60,643 nt of DNA from positions 1-60,643 of the forward strand of contig NZ_JUPG01000095.1 of the NCBI RefSeq assembly GCF_001074825.1, written 5' to 3'. Source of the DNA: Streptococcus pseudopneumoniae. Lineage in GTDB: Bacteria > Bacillota > Bacilli > Lactobacillales > Streptococcaceae. The translations under genes and the position numbers were made by a program. The notes below the pieces were generated by a model. The model was not told where the DNA came from, made no database searches, and saw only the letters and a list, made by a program, of their open reading frames with translations. Shown piece after piece: positions 32,302-42,495 of this stretch. Every line of letters starts with the position of its first letter. Within the stretch, counting starts at the first letter, position 1.

Positions 32302-32327
32302 AATAAAAATAGAAATTAGGTAGCTAG

Positions 32328-33815
32328 ATGTCATCTAAGGTTATTGTTACAATTTTTGGTGCGAGTGGAGACCTGGCTAAACGCAAGCTCTACCCTTCCC
32401 TTTTTAGACTATATAAATCCGGCAATCTTTCCAAGCACTTTGCAGTTATTGGAACTGCCCGTCGTCCTTGGAGCAAGGAATATTTTGAATCTGTAGTAGT
32501 TGAATCTATCCTTGATTTGGCAGATAGTACCGAACAGGCTCAGGAGTTCGCTAGCCACTTTTACTATCAAAGCCATGATGTCAATGATACAGAACACTAC
32601 ATTGCTTTGCGTCAATTGCAGGCTGAATTAAATGACAAGTACCAAGCTGAACACAACAAGCTCTTCTTCTTGTCTATGGCTCCTCAATTCTTTGGAACCA
32701 TTGCCAAACACCTCAAATCTGAAAACATTGTAGATGGTAAAGGTTTTGAGCGTTTAATCGTTGAGAAACCATTTGGAACAGACTACGCAACTGCAAGCAA
32801 GTTAAATGACGAACTCCTAGCAACATTTGACGAAGAACAAATTTTCCGTATTGACCATTATCTTGGTAAGGAAATGATCCAAAGCATCTTTGCAGTTCGC
32901 TTTGCAAACCTAATTTTTGAAAATGTTTGGAATAAGGACTTTATCGACAATGTTCAAATTACCTTTGCAGAGCGCTTGGGTGTAGAAGAACGTGGTGGTT
33001 ACTATGACCAATCTGGTGCCCTCCGTGACATGGTACAAAACCATACTTTGCAACTGCTTTCTCTCCTAGCTATGGACAAGCCAGCCAACTTCACAAAAGA
33101 TGAGATTCGTGCTGAGAAGATTAAGGTCTTTAAAAACCTCTATCATCCAACTGATGAAGAGCTTAAAGAACACTTTATCCGTGGTCAATACCGTTCTGGT
33201 AAGATTGATGGCATGAAATATATCTCTTATCGTAGCGAGCCAAATGTGAATCCAGAATCAACAACTGAAACCTTTGCATCTGGTGCCTTCTTTGTAGACA
33301 GTGATCGTTTCCGTGGTGTTCCTTTCTTCTTCCGTACTGGTAAACGTCTAACTGAAAAAGGGACTCATGTCAACATCGTCTTTAAACAAATGGATTCTAT
33401 CTTTGGTGAGCCACTTGCTCCAAACATTTTGACCATCTATATCCAACCAACAGAAGGCTTCTCTCTTAGCCTAAATGGGAAGCAGGTAGGAGAAGAATTT
33501 AACTTGGCTCCTAACTCACTTGATTACCGTACAGATGCGACCGCAACTGGTGCTTCTCCAGAACCATACGAGAAATTGATTTATGATGTCCTAAACAACA
33601 ACTCAACTAACTTTAGCCACTGGGATGAAGTGGGTGCGTCATGGAAATTGATTGACCGTATCGAAGAGCTCTGGGCTGAAAATGGTGCCCCACTTCATGA
33701 CTATAAAGCTGGAAGCATGGGACCTCAAGCCAGCTTTGACTTACTTGAAAAATTCGGTGCCAAATGGACTTGGCAACCAGATATCGCCTATCGTCAAGAT
33801 GGTAGACTAGAATAA
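32328..33815 (+). CDS. zwf: Glucose-6-phosphate 1-dehydrogenase
   Basis: 495 residues. First step of the oxidative pentose phosphate pathway, making NADPH and 6-phosphogluconolactone. The N-terminal Rossmann motif is FGASGDLAKRKLYPSL, EKPFGTD lies near 147, and the active-site block RIDHYLGKEMIQ contains the substrate-binding Lys and His. The ATG follows ATTAGGTAGCTAG. It is downstream of glnPQ; pneumococcal zwf is reported to share GlnR regulation. Confidence 0.98.
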   Translation: MSSKVIVTIFGASGDLAKRKLYPSLFRLYKSGNLSKHFAVIGTARRPWSKEYFESVVVESILDLADSTEQAQEFASHFYYQSHDVNDTEHYIALRQLQAELNDKYQAEHNKLFFLSMAPQFFGTIAKHLKSENIVDGKGFERLIVEKPFGTDYATASKLNDELLATFDEEQIFRIDHYLGKEMIQSIFAVRFANLIFENVWNKDFIDNVQITFAERLGVEERGGYYDQSGALRDMVQNHTLQLLSLLAMDKPANFTKDEIRAEKIKVFKNLYHPTDEELKEHFIRGQYRSGKIDGMKYISYRSEPNVNPESTTETFASGAFFVDSDRFRGVPFFFRTGKRLTEKGTHVNIVFKQMDSIFGEPLAPNILTIYIQPTEGFSLSLNGKQVGEEFNLAPNSLDYRTDATATGASPEPYEKLIYDVLNNNSTNFSHWDEVGASWKLIDRIEELWAENGAPLHDYKAGSMGPQASFDLLEKFGAKWTWQPDIAYRQDGRLE

Positions 33816-33816
33816 A

Positions 33817-33849
33817 AAATTTCCTGCAAGATAACCTTGCAGGATTTTT
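33817..33849. terminator. Bidirectional terminator between zwf and ftsY
   Basis: Perfect 9-bp stem TCCTGCAAG (33822-33830) and CTTGCAGGA (33836-33844), loop ATAAC, A-run on the left and T-run on the right, so it can end both convergent transcripts. Confidence 0.92.
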
Positions 33850-33857
33850 GCTTCTAA

Positions 33858-35147
33858 TTAGATTAAGCCTTCCAAGAGACCCTTCATAAAGTTTTCTGAG
33901 TTAAATTCTCCAATATCATCGATTTTCTCACCAAAACCAATCAATTTTACAGGAATATTGAGTTCTTCACGGATGGCTAGAACAACACCACCTCGAGCTG
34001 TTCCGTCAATCTTAGTCAAGACAATTCCTGTCAAAGGAGTGATTTTCGAAAATTCTTTGGCCTGTACAAGAGCGTTTTGACCTGTTGATGCATCAAGTGC
34101 TAAGAAGGTTTCATGCGGTGCTTCTGGCACAACACGTTTGATGATACGGCCAATCTTTTCCAACTCAGCCATAAGATTATCCTTATTTTGCAGACGACCA
34201 GCTGTATCAATCATAAGAATATCGATACCTTCAGCTACAGCACGTTCCATGCCATCAAAGACTACACTGGCTGGGTCAGCCTTTTCAGGTCCAGTTACTA
34301 CTGGAACATCTACACGTCGACCCCATTCAGCTAGCTGGGCTACTGCCCCTGCACGGAAGGTATCTGCCGCAACCAGCATGACCTTCTTACCAGCTTGTTT
34401 GTAGCGGTGGGCTAGCTTACCGATAGAAGTTGTTTTCCCGACACCATTAACCCCAACAAAGAGCATGACTGTCAAGTCATCTTGGAAATGGATACTTTCA
34501 TCGTAGTTGCCATCCTTTTCATACAGCTCAACCAATTTCTCAATGATGACGCGACGAAGTACGTCAGGTTTCTTGGCGTTTTCAAGCTTGGCTTCGTAGC
34601 GTAGCTCCTCAGTTAAGTTAGAAGCGACTTGGACACCAACGTCACTCATGATGAGCAGTTCTTCCAGTTCCTCGAAAAATTCTTCGTCAACAGAGCGGAA
34701 ATTGGCAAAGAAGGCGTTCAAGCGAGCACCGAAGCCTGTGCGAGTTTTCTTGAGACTGCGGTCATATTTTTCCTGAACAGTTTCTTCTGCTTGAGGAATT
34801 TCTGGTTCAAGAACTTCAGAACTATTTTCTTCGACAGTTTCTACGAACTCAGTATTCTCTTCCTCTGGGACTTCTTCTGAGTTTGAAAATTCTTCTATTT
34901 CTTCTTGAGAAACTTCTACAACTGGCTCTAAATTATTATTTTCTTCAACTGTCTCTTGATTTTCCTCTTCTTCAAACACAGATTCTTCAGAACTCTCAAC
35001 CTCTGCTTCTTCTTGAGAAACTTCCTCAGTTTCTGTAAGGGCAGGTTCAGTAGCTTCAGACCAATCAAGATGTTCCAGAGCTTCTTTTACAACTTCTTCG
35101 ATTTTAGGTTCTTCTTTTTTTCCGAATAGACGGTCAAATAATCCCAT
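33858..35147 (-). CDS. ftsY: Signal recognition particle receptor FtsY
   Basis: 429 residues. An acidic, Glu-rich A domain occupies ~15-130. The NG GTPase domain follows from ~140, with G1 GVNGVGKTTSIGKLA, G3 DTAGRLQNKDNLM and G4 TKIDGTARGG. Docks SRP-ribosome complexes at the membrane for co-translational insertion. It is the last gene of rnc-smc-HAD-HAD-ftsY, starting 3 bp after the upstream HAD stop. Confidence 0.97.
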   Translation of the reverse strand: MGLFDRLFGKKEEPKIEEVVKEALEHLDWSEATEPALTETEEVSQEEAEVESSEESVFEEEENQETVEENNNLEPVVEVSQEEIEEFSNSEEVPEEENTEFVETVEENSSEVLEPEIPQAEETVQEKYDRSLKKTRTGFGARLNAFFANFRSVDEEFFEELEELLIMSDVGVQVASNLTEELRYEAKLENAKKPDVLRRVIIEKLVELYEKDGNYDESIHFQDDLTVMLFVGVNGVGKTTSIGKLAHRYKQAGKKVMLVAADTFRAGAVAQLAEWGRRVDVPVVTGPEKADPASVVFDGMERAVAEGIDILMIDTAGRLQNKDNLMAELEKIGRIIKRVVPEAPHETFLALDASTGQNALVQAKEFSKITPLTGIVLTKIDGTARGGVVLAIREELNIPVKLIGFGEKIDDIGEFNSENFMKGLLEGLI

Positions 35148-35150
35148 ATC

Positions 35151-35969
35151 TTAGTTCTCCTTTAGCACGTATTCTTCGATAGCCCAGGCGACAGCTTCCT
35201 CATCATTGGTCATTGGGGTTACCACATTTGCGACTGCCTTGACTTCAGGAACAGCGTTTTGCATGGCAACACCGAGTCCTGCCCATTCAATCATAGAAAG
35301 GTCATTAGCTTCATCACCACAGGCCATGACTTGGCTTTGGTCAATTCCCAGATGGCTGATTAGTTTAGCCAAACCTGTTGCTTTATGGACATTTTTAGGA
35401 GACCACTCTAGCAACATTTCACGTGATTTAAAGATCTCATATTGGTCAAATAATTCTGGCGAAATCTTCTGAATAGCTGCATCTAATGGTTCTTGAGCAA
35501 AAGCAGTCACGCATTTATTGTAGGTCATTTGACTAGATAGATCTTCAAAGTCAACTGGTACAAAAGTCAAAGCTGGATTGAATTTGGCATAAAGACTTTC
35601 TTGGTCCGATTGGATTTGATAAACAGTTCCTTCTGAGATGGCGTCAAGAGGCAGTGATAATTTCTCTGTTTCTTCATACAAGCGTGCTACATCATCATAT
35701 GAAAAGACTGTCTTATCAAGGATTTCACCTGTATTTTTCTGAACCAACCCTCCATTAAAGGTAATGGTATACTCATCTTCTTGGCCGTCAGTCCCTAGCT
35801 CATGGAGGAAGAAATCCATCGCTTTTAAGGGACGACCAGTTGTCAATACGACCTTGATACCACGATCACGCGCAGCTTTCAAGGTTGCCTTGGTCCGATC
35901 CGTCAGCCTTTTATCAGTAGTCAGCAAAGTCCCGTCCAAGTCCAATGCAATCAATTTTATATCTGCCAT
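35151..35969 (-). CDS. Cof-type HAD hydrolase
   Basis: 272 residues. HAD motif I is ALDLDGTLLTTD, motif II TTGRP and motif IV GDEANDLSMIEWAGLGVAM, with a C2-type cap between. Probably a sugar-phosphate or flavin-phosphate phosphatase; substrate unknown. It shares one base with the next HAD gene upstream (TAATG-type junction), so the two are coupled. Confidence 0.9.
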   Translation of the reverse strand: MADIKLIALDLDGTLLTTDKRLTDRTKATLKAARDRGIKVVLTTGRPLKAMDFFLHELGTDGQEDEYTITFNGGLVQKNTGEILDKTVFSYDDVARLYEETEKLSLPLDAISEGTVYQIQSDQESLYAKFNPALTFVPVDFEDLSSQMTYNKCVTAFAQEPLDAAIQKISPELFDQYEIFKSREMLLEWSPKNVHKATGLAKLISHLGIDQSQVMACGDEANDLSMIEWAGLGVAMQNAVPEVKAVANVVTPMTNDEEAVAWAIEEYVLKEN

Positions 35970-36763
35970 TATAAGCCCTCCATATAAGCTATAACCGACT
36001 GGTCTTTATGGTGACCAATCACAGTATCTGCTAATTCTAAAATCTCTGGTCGTGCATTCTCAGGAGCTACAGGATGTCCCACAACCTGCATCATGTGCAA
36101 GTCATTTAGATTATCTCCAAAAGCCATGACCTGATCCATTGTGATATCAAGTTTTTTAGCCAATTCAACAATGGCCACTCCCTTATCGACATAGTCAAGA
36201 ACAATATCAATAGATTCAAAGCCAGTTGTCATGGCCTTAACACCAGGGACATTTTCATTGACCCAAGCTTCCCCAGCTTCTAGCGTTTCTTCTGTGAAGT
36301 TGGTTGTAAATTTGAAAATGTCATCTGTAATATCTTCCAGGCTCGCTACTTTTTGGATATTTTCATTATAATGCTGGCTCTCTTTCAGATAGGTCTCATC
36401 AACCGTATCCAAAACATAAGAGCCTTTTTTCCCTGTTAAAAGCAATTTATTGATATCTACATAAGGTGACGTTTTCAACTTTTCAAAAGTTGCCAGATAA
36501 AACTCACGAGACATGGTCGCTTCATACAAATCCTGACCTTGATATTCGACCAAACTACCATTTTCCGCGATGAAAATAATGTCATCACGTACATCAGCAA
36601 ATAATTTTTCTAGAGACAGAAATCCTCGCCCCGAAGCCACCGCGAAGTAAATCCCTTTTTCCTTGTAGGAAACCAAGAGAGACTTGAGACGGTCCATATC
36701 AAAACGCCCATTCCCATCTAGGAAGGTTCCGTCCATATCTGTTGCTACTAGTTTAATTGTCAT
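35969..36763 (-). CDS. Cof-type HAD hydrolase (second copy)
   Basis: 264 residues. Motif I is ATDMDGTFLDG and motif IV AFGDNLNDLHMM. It is clearly a paralogue of the following gene but only moderately similar, so not a recent duplication. It overlaps the smc stop by four bases. Substrate unknown. Confidence 0.9.
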   Translation of the reverse strand: MTIKLVATDMDGTFLDGNGRFDMDRLKSLLVSYKEKGIYFAVASGRGFLSLEKLFADVRDDIIFIAENGSLVEYQGQDLYEATMSREFYLATFEKLKTSPYVDINKLLLTGKKGSYVLDTVDETYLKESQHYNENIQKVASLEDITDDIFKFTTNFTEETLEAGEAWVNENVPGVKAMTTGFESIDIVLDYVDKGVAIVELAKKLDITMDQVMAFGDNLNDLHMMQVVGHPVAPENARPEILELADTVIGHHKDQSVIAYMEGL

Positions 36764-39700
36764 CCTTCAATACTTTCTAAATCTTTTAACTTAACCGAAA
36801 CAATTTTTGAGACACCTGATTCTTGCATGGTCACTCCATAGATAGAATCGGCCGCTGCCATGGTTCCCTTACGGTGAGTTACGACGATAAACTGGCTATC
36901 CTTGTCAAAGCGGTTAAGGTAATCTCCAAAACGTTTGACATTGGCTTCGTCCAGCGCCGCCTCTACCTCATCTAATATAACAAACGGGATAGTCTTAACT
37001 CGAATGATAGAGAAAAGCAAGGCTAGAGCTGATAAGGCTTTCTCTCCACCACTCATAAGGTTGAGAGATTGAATTTTCTTACCTGGTGGTTGGACAGAAA
37101 TCTCAACCCCAGCTGTCAGCAAGTCTCCCTCAGTCAAAATCAAGTCTGCTTGACCTCCGCCAAACATCTGCTTGAAGGTCACTTTAAAGGACTCACGAAT
37201 AGCCTCAAAGGTTGACTTAAAGCGTTCCTTGACCTCATCATTCATCTCTGTGATGGTTTCTAGGAGCAGGTTTTTCGCTGACAAAATATCATCTCGCTGG
37301 CTATTTAGGAAATCCAAGCGGCTGTGAACTTCTTCGTACTGTTCAATAGCTTCCAAATTGACAGGACCCAGTGAGCGAATAGCCTTCTCCAAATCCTTAA
37401 CCTCTTGCTCTGCCAGATTGAGATTTTCCAACTCATGCGCCTTTTCAAGAGCTTCAGTATAGCTGATCTGGTACTGGTCTGTTAATTGACTTTGTAGATG
37501 GCGCAAGCGCTCGCTGACCTTTTCTTTCTTGGCTTCAGCACGAGTTTGCTTGCGAATCCACTCTTCATTCTGCTGGCGAGCCTGTTCCAAATGACTGGCA
37601 ATATCATCCAGCTGACCTTCTATATCATCCAATTCAAACTGCTTGCGAATCAAACCTTGTTGGAGGTTTGTTTTCTGAGTTTTGGCTTCATCAGCCTGTT
37701 GACTGAGCAAATCCGTATCAACTTTCTCAAGATTGTCAACTTTTTCTTGGAGCATACGCTGGATTTCCTCTTGTTCGATATCTAAATTATCCAATTCCTT
37801 GCCTAAACGCCCAATATCAGCCACTTCATAACGTTTTTGTCCTTGTAGTTCTGTCTTAAGCAAACGAGCTTGTGCTACCTCTTCCTGCAAGTTTTGATAG
37901 CGTTCTTGGATGGCGTTTTTGTTAGACTTAATCTCTTCAATCTCAGCTTCCAGATTTTGCTTGTCACTGGCAATAGTAGCAAGGCGTGCTTGGCATTTTT
38001 CCTTATCCGCTTGCCAATCTCCCTCAGAAAGACGATTTAATTCCTCTTCTTGGAGTTTCCAAAGAGTTTCCAGTTCTTCAACTTGCTGACTAGTTTGCTG
38101 ATAAGCAAGGAACAAGCCCTGCTCCTGAATACGAGCCTGCTCTCCCTGAGATTTGATGGCTTCTAACTTTTCTGTCAATGAAACCATCTCATCTTGCAAG
38201 TTCTTCAAACTCGCTTCATCTGTACGCAAGCTTGCTTCTTCTTCAGCAATCTCTTTTTGTAATTGCTCCAGTTCTGGCTTGATGAAGATGCTGTTGTTCT
38301 GACGATTGGCTCCACCTGCATAGGAACCACCTGTACGAAGCTCTGTCCCATCCAAAGTCACCATACGAACCTGATAACGAACTTGACGAGCTGCTGCACG
38401 CGCGTTTTCTACGGTATCAAAGATAGCCGTCGTAGCTAGCAAGTTCTTGAAAATAGCTTCCAGTCTAGTATCAAAAGTAACCAGCTCATCTGCCATCCCA
38501 AGGAAACCTGGGCTTGCAGCGATAGCATCTTGGTTCTGACTAGAAATCGTACGCGCCTTGATCGTTGTCAACGGAAGGAAGGTTGCACGACCAGATCTGT
38601 TCCGTTTGAGGAAATCAATGGCCTTGGTTGCCGCATGTTCATCTTCTACGATAATATGCTGGCTACTCGCTCCAAGCGCAATCTCTAGAGCAGTTTGATA
38701 ATGCACATCAAAGGTCAGGTGTTCACTAACTGCCCCAATAATCCCACCTAGACGATCTTTTTCTTGGAGGACACTCTTGACACCTGCATAAAAGTTGCTA
38801 TGATTTCTCAGAATATTTTCCAAACTTTGGGCTCTAGCCTGCTTGTTTTTGAGACTATCCAGACGGTCAAAGAGTTTGCTTTGTTGAGCTTGATAGGAAG
38901 TTTTCTGCTCCTCTTGTTCCTTGGCACAGATTTGATAGTCCACCAGTAATTTCTGAACCTGTTCCTTGGCAGTTTCAAGCTCTTCTTTTTGCTGACCAGC
39001 CTTCTCTTTAGCTGTAGCCAACTGTTCTTTCAGCTTTTCTAGTTGATCTGCTTGTTTTTGAGAAAGCTGACGACTATTTTCCAACTCATTTTCGATACGG
39101 GTCAACTGGTTTGAGACATCCGCTTCTTCTTGTAAAAGCGCTACAAAACGTTCACGTAGAAGCTCAATCATCTGATCAGGATCATCTGAAAAAGCCAGCA
39201 ATTCAGCTTCTAAACGATTGAGTTTTTGATTATTTTGGACTAGCTTCTCTTCTAAGAGGGCTAAAGAGCTTTCTTTATCAGATTTTTCTTGGCTAAGTGA
39301 ATTTCTCTTATCCTCTAAAGTAGCCAAACGGGCTTGTGCTTCCTGTTGATTCAGGGCTACTTGCTCGGACTCCAGTTTTGATAAGGCTAATTTTCTCTCT
39401 AAATCACTAATCAGACTGGTCAAGTCCATCAAACTACCCTGGTCTTTGGCCATTTCAGCCTGTAAATCTTGGCGTTGCTTTTTAAGAGTTTGATTTTCCT
39501 CTTCTAATTTTTCACGCTTTTGGTAATAACTAGTCAATAGTTCCTGAACCTGTGCCAACTCTTCTTCTGTTGACTCTAGTTCAAGCTTATTTTCCTTGAT
39601 TTGAGAAACCAAAACATCTAAATAAATGGCCTTGCGTTGACCTTCCAAGTCTAGAAACTTACCGGCATTCTCAGCTTGCTTCTCAAGAGGCTTGATTTGA

Positions 39701-40299
39701 TTATCCAACTCGTAGATAATGTCCTCTAAGCGGTCTAGATTATCCTGAGTTTGTTGCAGTTTACTCTCAGTTTCTTTTCTACGAGTCTTGTATTTCAAAA
39801 CTCCTGCAGCTTCTTCGAAAATAGCACGACGTTCCTCAGGCTTGGAGTTGAAAATCTCCTCAACCTTCCCTTGGGAAATGATAGAGAAGGAATCTCGTCC
39901 CAAACCTGTATCCAAGAAAAGATCATGAATATCACGCAGACGGACTTTTTTACCGTCAATCTTATATTCACTATCTCCACTACGATAGATATGACGTTCG
40001 ACCCTGATTTCTTGACCAGCATCCTTGATAAATCCGTCATGATTATCCAGAGTCACAACTACAGAAGCATAATTGAGCGGTTTGCGGCTTTCGGTCCCAG
40101 CAAAGATAACATCCGGCATCTTGCCGCCACGGAGGCTCTTAACACTGGACTCCCCCAAGGCCCAACGCAGACTTTCTGTAATATTCGACTTTCCAGATCC
40201 ATTGGGTCCAACAACTGCCGTCACACCTTTGTCAAAGACGACCTTGGTCTTGTCAGCAAAAGACTTGAATCCCTGAATTTCGATTTCCTTTAAATACAT
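36760..40299 (-). CDS. smc: Chromosome partition protein SMC
   Basis: 1179 residues, full length. The N-terminal ATPase half has Walker [10 protein letters not shown] near 32. Two long coiled coils (~170-500 and ~670-1010, rich in Gln, Glu, Lys) flank a hinge near 505-670 ([22 protein letters not shown]). The C-terminal half has the signature [17 protein letters not shown] and Walker [13 protein letters not shown]. It forms the ScpAB-SMC condensin. The start overlaps the rnc end by ten bases. Confidence 0.98.
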   Translation of the reverse strand: MYLKEIEIQGFKSFADKTKVVFDKGVTAVVGPNGSGKSNITESLRWALGESSVKSLRGGKMPDVIFAGTESRKPLNYASVVVTLDNHDGFIKDAGQEIRVERHIYRSGDSEYKIDGKKVRLRDIHDLFLDTGLGRDSFSIISQGKVEEIFNSKPEERRAIFEEAAGVLKYKTRRKETESKLQQTQDNLDRLEDIIYELDNQIKPLEKQAENAGKFLDLEGQRKAIYLDVLVSQIKENKLELESTEEELAQVQELLTSYYQKREKLEEENQTLKKQRQDLQAEMAKDQGSLMDLTSLISDLERKLALSKLESEQVALNQQEAQARLATLEDKRNSLSQEKSDKESSLALLEEKLVQNNQKLNRLEAELLAFSDDPDQMIELLRERFVALLQEEADVSNQLTRIENELENSRQLSQKQADQLEKLKEQLATAKEKAGQQKEELETAKEQVQKLLVDYQICAKEQEEQKTSYQAQQSKLFDRLDSLKNKQARAQSLENILRNHSNFYAGVKSVLQEKDRLGGIIGAVSEHLTFDVHYQTALEIALGASSQHIIVEDEHAATKAIDFLKRNRSGRATFLPLTTIKARTISSQNQDAIAASPGFLGMADELVTFDTRLEAIFKNLLATTAIFDTVENARAAARQVRYQVRMVTLDGTELRTGGSYAGGANRQNNSIFIKPELEQLQKEIAEEEASLRTDEASLKNLQDEMVSLTEKLEAIKSQGEQARIQEQGLFLAYQQTSQQVEELETLWKLQEEELNRLSEGDWQADKEKCQARLATIASDKQNLEAEIEEIKSNKNAIQERYQNLQEEVAQARLLKTELQGQKRYEVADIGRLGKELDNLDIEQEEIQRMLQEKVDNLEKVDTDLLSQQADEAKTQKTNLQQGLIRKQFELDDIEGQLDDIASHLEQARQQNEEWIRKQTRAEAKKEKVSERLRHLQSQLTDQYQISYTEALEKAHELENLNLAEQEVKDLEKAIRSLGPVNLEAIEQYEEVHSRLDFLNSQRDDILSAKNLLLETITEMNDEVKERFKSTFEAIRESFKVTFKQMFGGGQADLILTEGDLLTAGVEISVQPPGKKIQSLNLMSGGEKALSALALLFSIIRVKTIPFVILDEVEAALDEANVKRFGDYLNRFDKDSQFIVVTHRKGTMAAADSIYGVTMQESGVSKIVSVKLKDLESIEG

Positions 40300-40988
40300 G
40301 AATCCAGCCCTTTCTCAACGGCATTTTTGGCAGCTTCTTGCTCTGCTAATTTCTTAGAACGACCTTGACCTTGACCAATGCTCTTGCCTTCAACAAGAAC
40401 TTCTACATCAAAAACCTTATCGTGGGCAGGACCCGTTTCAGAAATTACCTGATAACGAATAGCCACATCCCCATTGACTTGAAGTAACTCTTGAAGATGG
40501 GTTTTGTAGTCTGTAATCATCTCAAACTCGCCTGCTTCAACCTTAGGAATCATGACTTGGTAGATAAATTCCTTGACCTTGGCCACATCCTTGTCCAAAA
40601 GGAGGGCACCAAGAAAGGCTTCGAAGGCATCACCAAGAATGGTATCACGATTGCGCCCACCAGACTTTTCTTCTCCCTTACCCAGCTTGATAAACTGATC
40701 AAACTGGCAGTCACGCGCAAAACCAGCCAAACTCTCCTCACGGACAATCATGGCACGGAGTTTAGACAAGTCCCCTTCAGGCTTTTTAGGATATTTTTTA
40801 TACAGATATTCTGAAATCAATAACTGTAGAACAGCGTCTCCTAAAAATTCCAAGCGTTCATTGTGTGAAATTTTTAAGAGGCGGTGCTCATTGGCATAAC
40901 TCGTATGAGTAAAGGCAGTTTCCAGTAACTTTTTGTCTGCAAATTCGATTGCAAAATGGTTCTTTAGTACAGTTTGTAATTCTTTCAT
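40290..40988 (-). CDS. rnc: Ribonuclease III
   Basis: 232 residues. The RNase III signature [21 protein letters not shown] is at ~43-63, the second catalytic acidic cluster is [11 protein letters not shown], and a C-terminal double-stranded RNA-binding domain (~155-230) ends in [15 protein letters not shown]. Processes rRNA and double-stranded RNA. First gene of the rnc-smc-HAD-HAD-ftsY group. Confidence 0.98.
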   Translation of the reverse strand: MKELQTVLKNHFAIEFADKKLLETAFTHTSYANEHRLLKISHNERLEFLGDAVLQLLISEYLYKKYPKKPEGDLSKLRAMIVREESLAGFARDCQFDQFIKLGKGEEKSGGRNRDTILGDAFEAFLGALLLDKDVAKVKEFIYQVMIPKVEAGEFEMITDYKTHLQELLQVNGDVAIRYQVISETGPAHDKVFDVEVLVEGKSIGQGQGRSKKLAEQEAAKNAVEKGLDSCI

Positions 40989-41129
40989 ACCAACCTCTTT
41001 CTAACTGATAACAGTCCTTTTTATTATATCAAAAAAAGCCCCCTGAGTCACTTTAAAACGGGACTGGAGGAGATTTGAGTATTCATTGAAATGAGATTTT
41101 CAGTTTTAGTGGCAAATTTGAGGCAGGAT

Positions 41130-41160
41130 AAATAAAAAGCCCTATTTAAAGGCTTTTTTA
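41130..41160 (-). terminator. Hairpin downstream of tRNA-Arg
   Basis: Stem AAAAAGCC (41134-41141) with GGCTTTTT (41151-41158) and loop CTATTTAAA. On the minus strand it follows the tRNA gene by about 14 bp and ends in U residues, so it should terminate the tRNA transcript. It may also act toward the plus side. Confidence 0.75.
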
Positions 41161-41171
41161 GGATATTTACA

Positions 41172-41243
41172 TCCACCCTGAGGGAATCGAACCCCCATCT
41201 CAAGAACCGGAATCTTACGTGATATCCATTACACTAAGGGTGG
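41172..41243 (-). tRNA. tRNA-Arg(CCG)
   Basis: 72 nt on the minus strand. The acceptor stem is CCACCCT (5', from 41243) with AGGGTGG (41179-41173), discriminator A at 41172. The D-arm contains GTAATGGAT and the anticodon arm is TAAGA-TTCCGGT-TCTTG with anticodon CCG (codon CGG). The T-arm is GGGGG-TTCGATT-CCCTC. CCA is not encoded. Confidence 0.95.
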
Positions 41244-41309
41244 AAACTTGTTTTATTATAACAGAAATTTGCTCTAATAACAAGTTTTTTTCTGGCTAGA
41301 CAGCCCATC

Positions 41310-42296
41310 TTAGTGGGAAGCATCCCCATTCCAGATAGAGTTTTTCACAATCACATAATCAACGTGTTTAAGGTCAGCAACCTGACGTCCACCTGCATAA
41401 GAAATGGCACTTTGAAGGTCTTGTTCCATCTCAGTCAAAGTATCTTGCAAATGACCTTTGGCAGGAAGCAAGATACGTTTTCCTTCCACGTTTTTATAAG
41501 CTCCTTTTTGGTATTGTGAAGCTGAACCGTAGTACTCTTTGAACTGTTCACCATCAACTTCAATCGTTTTCCCTGGACTTTCGATGTGTCCTGCAAAGAG
41601 GGAACCAACCATAACCATACTGGCACCAAAACGGATAGACTTGGCAATATCACCGTGAGTACGGATCCCACCATCAGCGATAATTGGTTTACGCGCAGCC
41701 TTGGCACACCAGCGTAGTGCAGCCAACTGCCAACCACCTGTACCAAAACCAGTCTTGACCTTGGTGATACAAACCTTACCAGGGCCGATTCCGACCTTAG
41801 TAGCATCCGCACCCGCATTTTCTAATTCACGCACAGCTTCTGGTGTTCCAACATTTCCAGCAATGACAAAAGTATCTGGCAATTCTTTCTTGATGTGTTG
41901 AATCATAGAAATCACGCTATCTGCATGACCATGAGCAATATCAATCGTGATGTATTCTGGAGCATCAGCCTTGAGCTGGCTAACAAAATCATACTCATAG
42001 TCCTTAACACCGACAGAAATAGAAGCAATGAGACCTTGATCGTGCATGCGTTTGATAAAAGGAATGCGTCCTGCTTCATCAAAACGGTGCATAATGTAGA
42101 AGTAACCACCTTTAGCCAGTTGCTCTGCTACACTTTCATCCAAAATCGTCTGCATATTAGCTGGCACAACAGGTAGTTTAAAGGTGTGATTTCCTAGAGT
42201 GACACTTGTATCCGCTTCTGCACGGCTTTTAATCACACATTTATTTGGAATCAATTGAATATCTTCGTAATCAAAAATTGGAAATTCATTTAACAT
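41310..42296 (-). CDS. guaC: GMP reductase
   Basis: 328 residues. Converts GMP to IMP with NADPH, balancing purine nucleotides. It is an IMPDH/GMPR-type TIM barrel without CBS domains. The catalytic Cys lies in [11 protein letters not shown] and the flavin-free phosphate site includes [15 protein letters not shown]. The length and the opening [20 protein letters not shown] fit the GuaC2 type of Gram-positives. Single gene with its own perfect promoter at 42374-42402. Confidence 0.97.
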   Translation of the reverse strand: MLNEFPIFDYEDIQLIPNKCVIKSRAEADTSVTLGNHTFKLPVVPANMQTILDESVAEQLAKGGYFYIMHRFDEAGRIPFIKRMHDQGLIASISVGVKDYEYDFVSQLKADAPEYITIDIAHGHADSVISMIQHIKKELPDTFVIAGNVGTPEAVRELENAGADATKVGIGPGKVCITKVKTGFGTGGWQLAALRWCAKAARKPIIADGGIRTHGDIAKSIRFGASMVMVGSLFAGHIESPGKTIEVDGEQFKEYYGSASQYQKGAYKNVEGKRILLPAKGHLQDTLTEMEQDLQSAISYAGGRQVADLKHVDYVIVKNSIWNGDASH

Positions 42297-42330
42297 ATCG
42301 ATGTCTCGTTTCTTTTGTAATGACCTACCT

Positions 42331-42342
42331 ATGCTCTCGCAT
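42331..42342 (-). promoter_or_regulatory. GNRA-type hairpin in the guaC leader
   Basis: The minus strand reads ATGC-GAGA-GCAT, a 4-bp stem closed by a GAGA tetraloop, about 35 nt before the guaC ATG in a GC-richer ~70-nt leader. It is not a purine riboswitch by sequence. It may be part of a larger fold. Confidence 0.4.
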
Positions 42343-42373
42343 CACTACGCCTTTTCCGACGTTTCCTTAATTT

Positions 42374-42402
42374 ATTATAAACTAAAGTACAGTTTTTGTC
42401 AA
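42374..42402 (-). promoter_or_regulatory. Perfect-consensus promoter of guaC
   Basis: The minus strand has TTGACA (42402-42397), exactly 17 bases, and TATAAT (42379-42374). The predicted start near 42367 gives a ~70-nt leader. Confidence 0.92.
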
Positions 42403-42453
42403 ATAATTTTATAATTTAAAATATATTGTTCGGTTTTTACTTATATCAAAGAC

Positions 42454-42486
42454 AAAAAAGTGGAGAGATTATTTTCTCCACACTTC
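42454..42486 (-). terminator. Terminator of the leu operon, after the YrdC-like gene
   Basis: Stem GTGGAGA (42460-42466) with TCTCCAC (42475-42481), and a run of six A on the left that reads as T6 on the minus strand. Confidence 0.85.
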
Positions 42487-42495
42487 TTCTCTATC

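Noticed and set aside
42297..42375. Purine riboswitch upstream of guaC
   Set aside because: The conserved purine-aptamer strands (TATAATCCT... and the loop-loop motifs) are absent; only a short GNRA hairpin is seen.
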